Assembly: GCA_946563605.1 (NCBI GenBank) | Contig: CAMNVW010000016.1 | Location: 1-13,494 of the forward strand | Origin: an uncultured Clostridia bacterium | GTDB lineage: Bacteria > Bacillota > Clostridia > Oscillospirales > Ruminococcaceae | DNA length: 13,494 bases | Direction of reading: 5' to 3' | Shown here: positions 13,432 through 13,494 of the stretch, one piece after another | Layout of the letters: each line of letters begins with the position of its first letter | Numbering within the stretch: position 1 is the stretch's first letter | The notes under the pieces: generated by a model | Seen by the model: the letters and a program-made list of their open reading frames with translations, nothing else | What the model was told of the DNA's origin: nothing | The model's database searches: none | Translations under genes and position numbers: made by a program

Positions 13432-13494
13432 CTTTCGAGAAAGTCGAAAGCTTTTTTATAAGGGGGATTCTCCCCTTAACCCCGAGATTCTGTT
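13428..13494 (-). repeat. Hairpin-rich repeat, unit 3 (inverted, cut by the window end)
   Basis: Read on the minus strand, this stretch follows unit 2 in order: ATCT, G-run, TTA, G-run, GAA, C-run, TA, A-run, then the CGAC-hairpin ending in TCAAG. In the last 20 bases 17 match unit 2. Two of the three differences are a compensatory pair in the stem (T-A here, C-G in unit 2). On the plus strand a TAAGGGG/CCCCTTA dyad (13459-13478) corresponds to the G/C hairpin. Confidence 0.75.
13430..13457 (+). terminator. Terminator of the exporter operon, inside repeat unit 3
   Basis: CTTTCGA (13432-13438) pairs with TCGAAAG (13444-13450) around a 5-base loop and is followed by CTTTTTT. An alternative pairing GACTTTC/GAAAGTC (13430-13445) matches the hairpin at 187-202. 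Either form gives a stem near a T-run directly after the stop codon. Confidence 0.75.

Overview
The window looks like a chromosomal segment from a Clostridia-class Firmicute, probably in or near the Oscillospiraceae/Ruminococcaceae. The evidence is the Firmicute-type signal-recognition and ribosome-maturation cluster (ylxM-ffh-rpsP-khpA-rimM-trmD), strong AGGAGG ribosome binding sites, consensus sigma-A promoters, many short stem-loop terminators, and moderate GC content. The species assignment is inference. Nothing indicates a phage, plasmid, transposon or CRISPR array. All recognised genes look intact.

Layout. 1-214 is gene-free and holds two tandem, hairpin-rich copies of a roughly 87-base repeat plus a separate 12-bp hairpin. 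A third, inverted copy of the same repeat closes the window at 13428-13494. 215-1432 (-) encodes a UMF1/Atg22-like MFS transporter. Divergent from it, 1685-3078 (+) encodes an M55 zinc D-aminopeptidase and a nicotinamidase-like cysteine hydrolase, followed by a terminator. 3256-5826 is the SRP/ribosome operon: a perfect consensus promoter bracketed by two copies of a palindrome, then ylxM, ffh, a tandem 23-bp palindromic array, rpsP, khpA and a terminator. rimM and trmD (5929-7207) follow behind their own leader and end in a 20-bp perfect hairpin. rplS, which often follows trmD, is not here.

7512-9038 (-) is a two-domain PPK2-type polyphosphate:AMP phosphotransferase. Divergent from it is a secreted CAP-domain (YkwD-like) protein (9248-9826), then an orphan BlaI/MecI-type repressor (10064-10429). 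A Wzx-like flippase with a TTG start lies at 10548-11951 (-). Divergent from that is a split ThrE-type exporter pair (12175-13431).

How the genes relate. The SRP block couples membrane-protein targeting (YlxM, Ffh) to ribosome assembly (S16, RimM), RNA binding (KhpA) and tRNA modification (TrmD). The remaining genes form short, independently promoted units. The left unit may take up and break down peptides or amides. The right part holds envelope and export functions.

The most unusual material is non-coding: the covarying terminator-linked repeats at both edges, the paired palindromes around the ylxM promoter, the 23-bp array between ffh and rpsP, and dyads over several other promoters. I found no clearly new multi-gene system.
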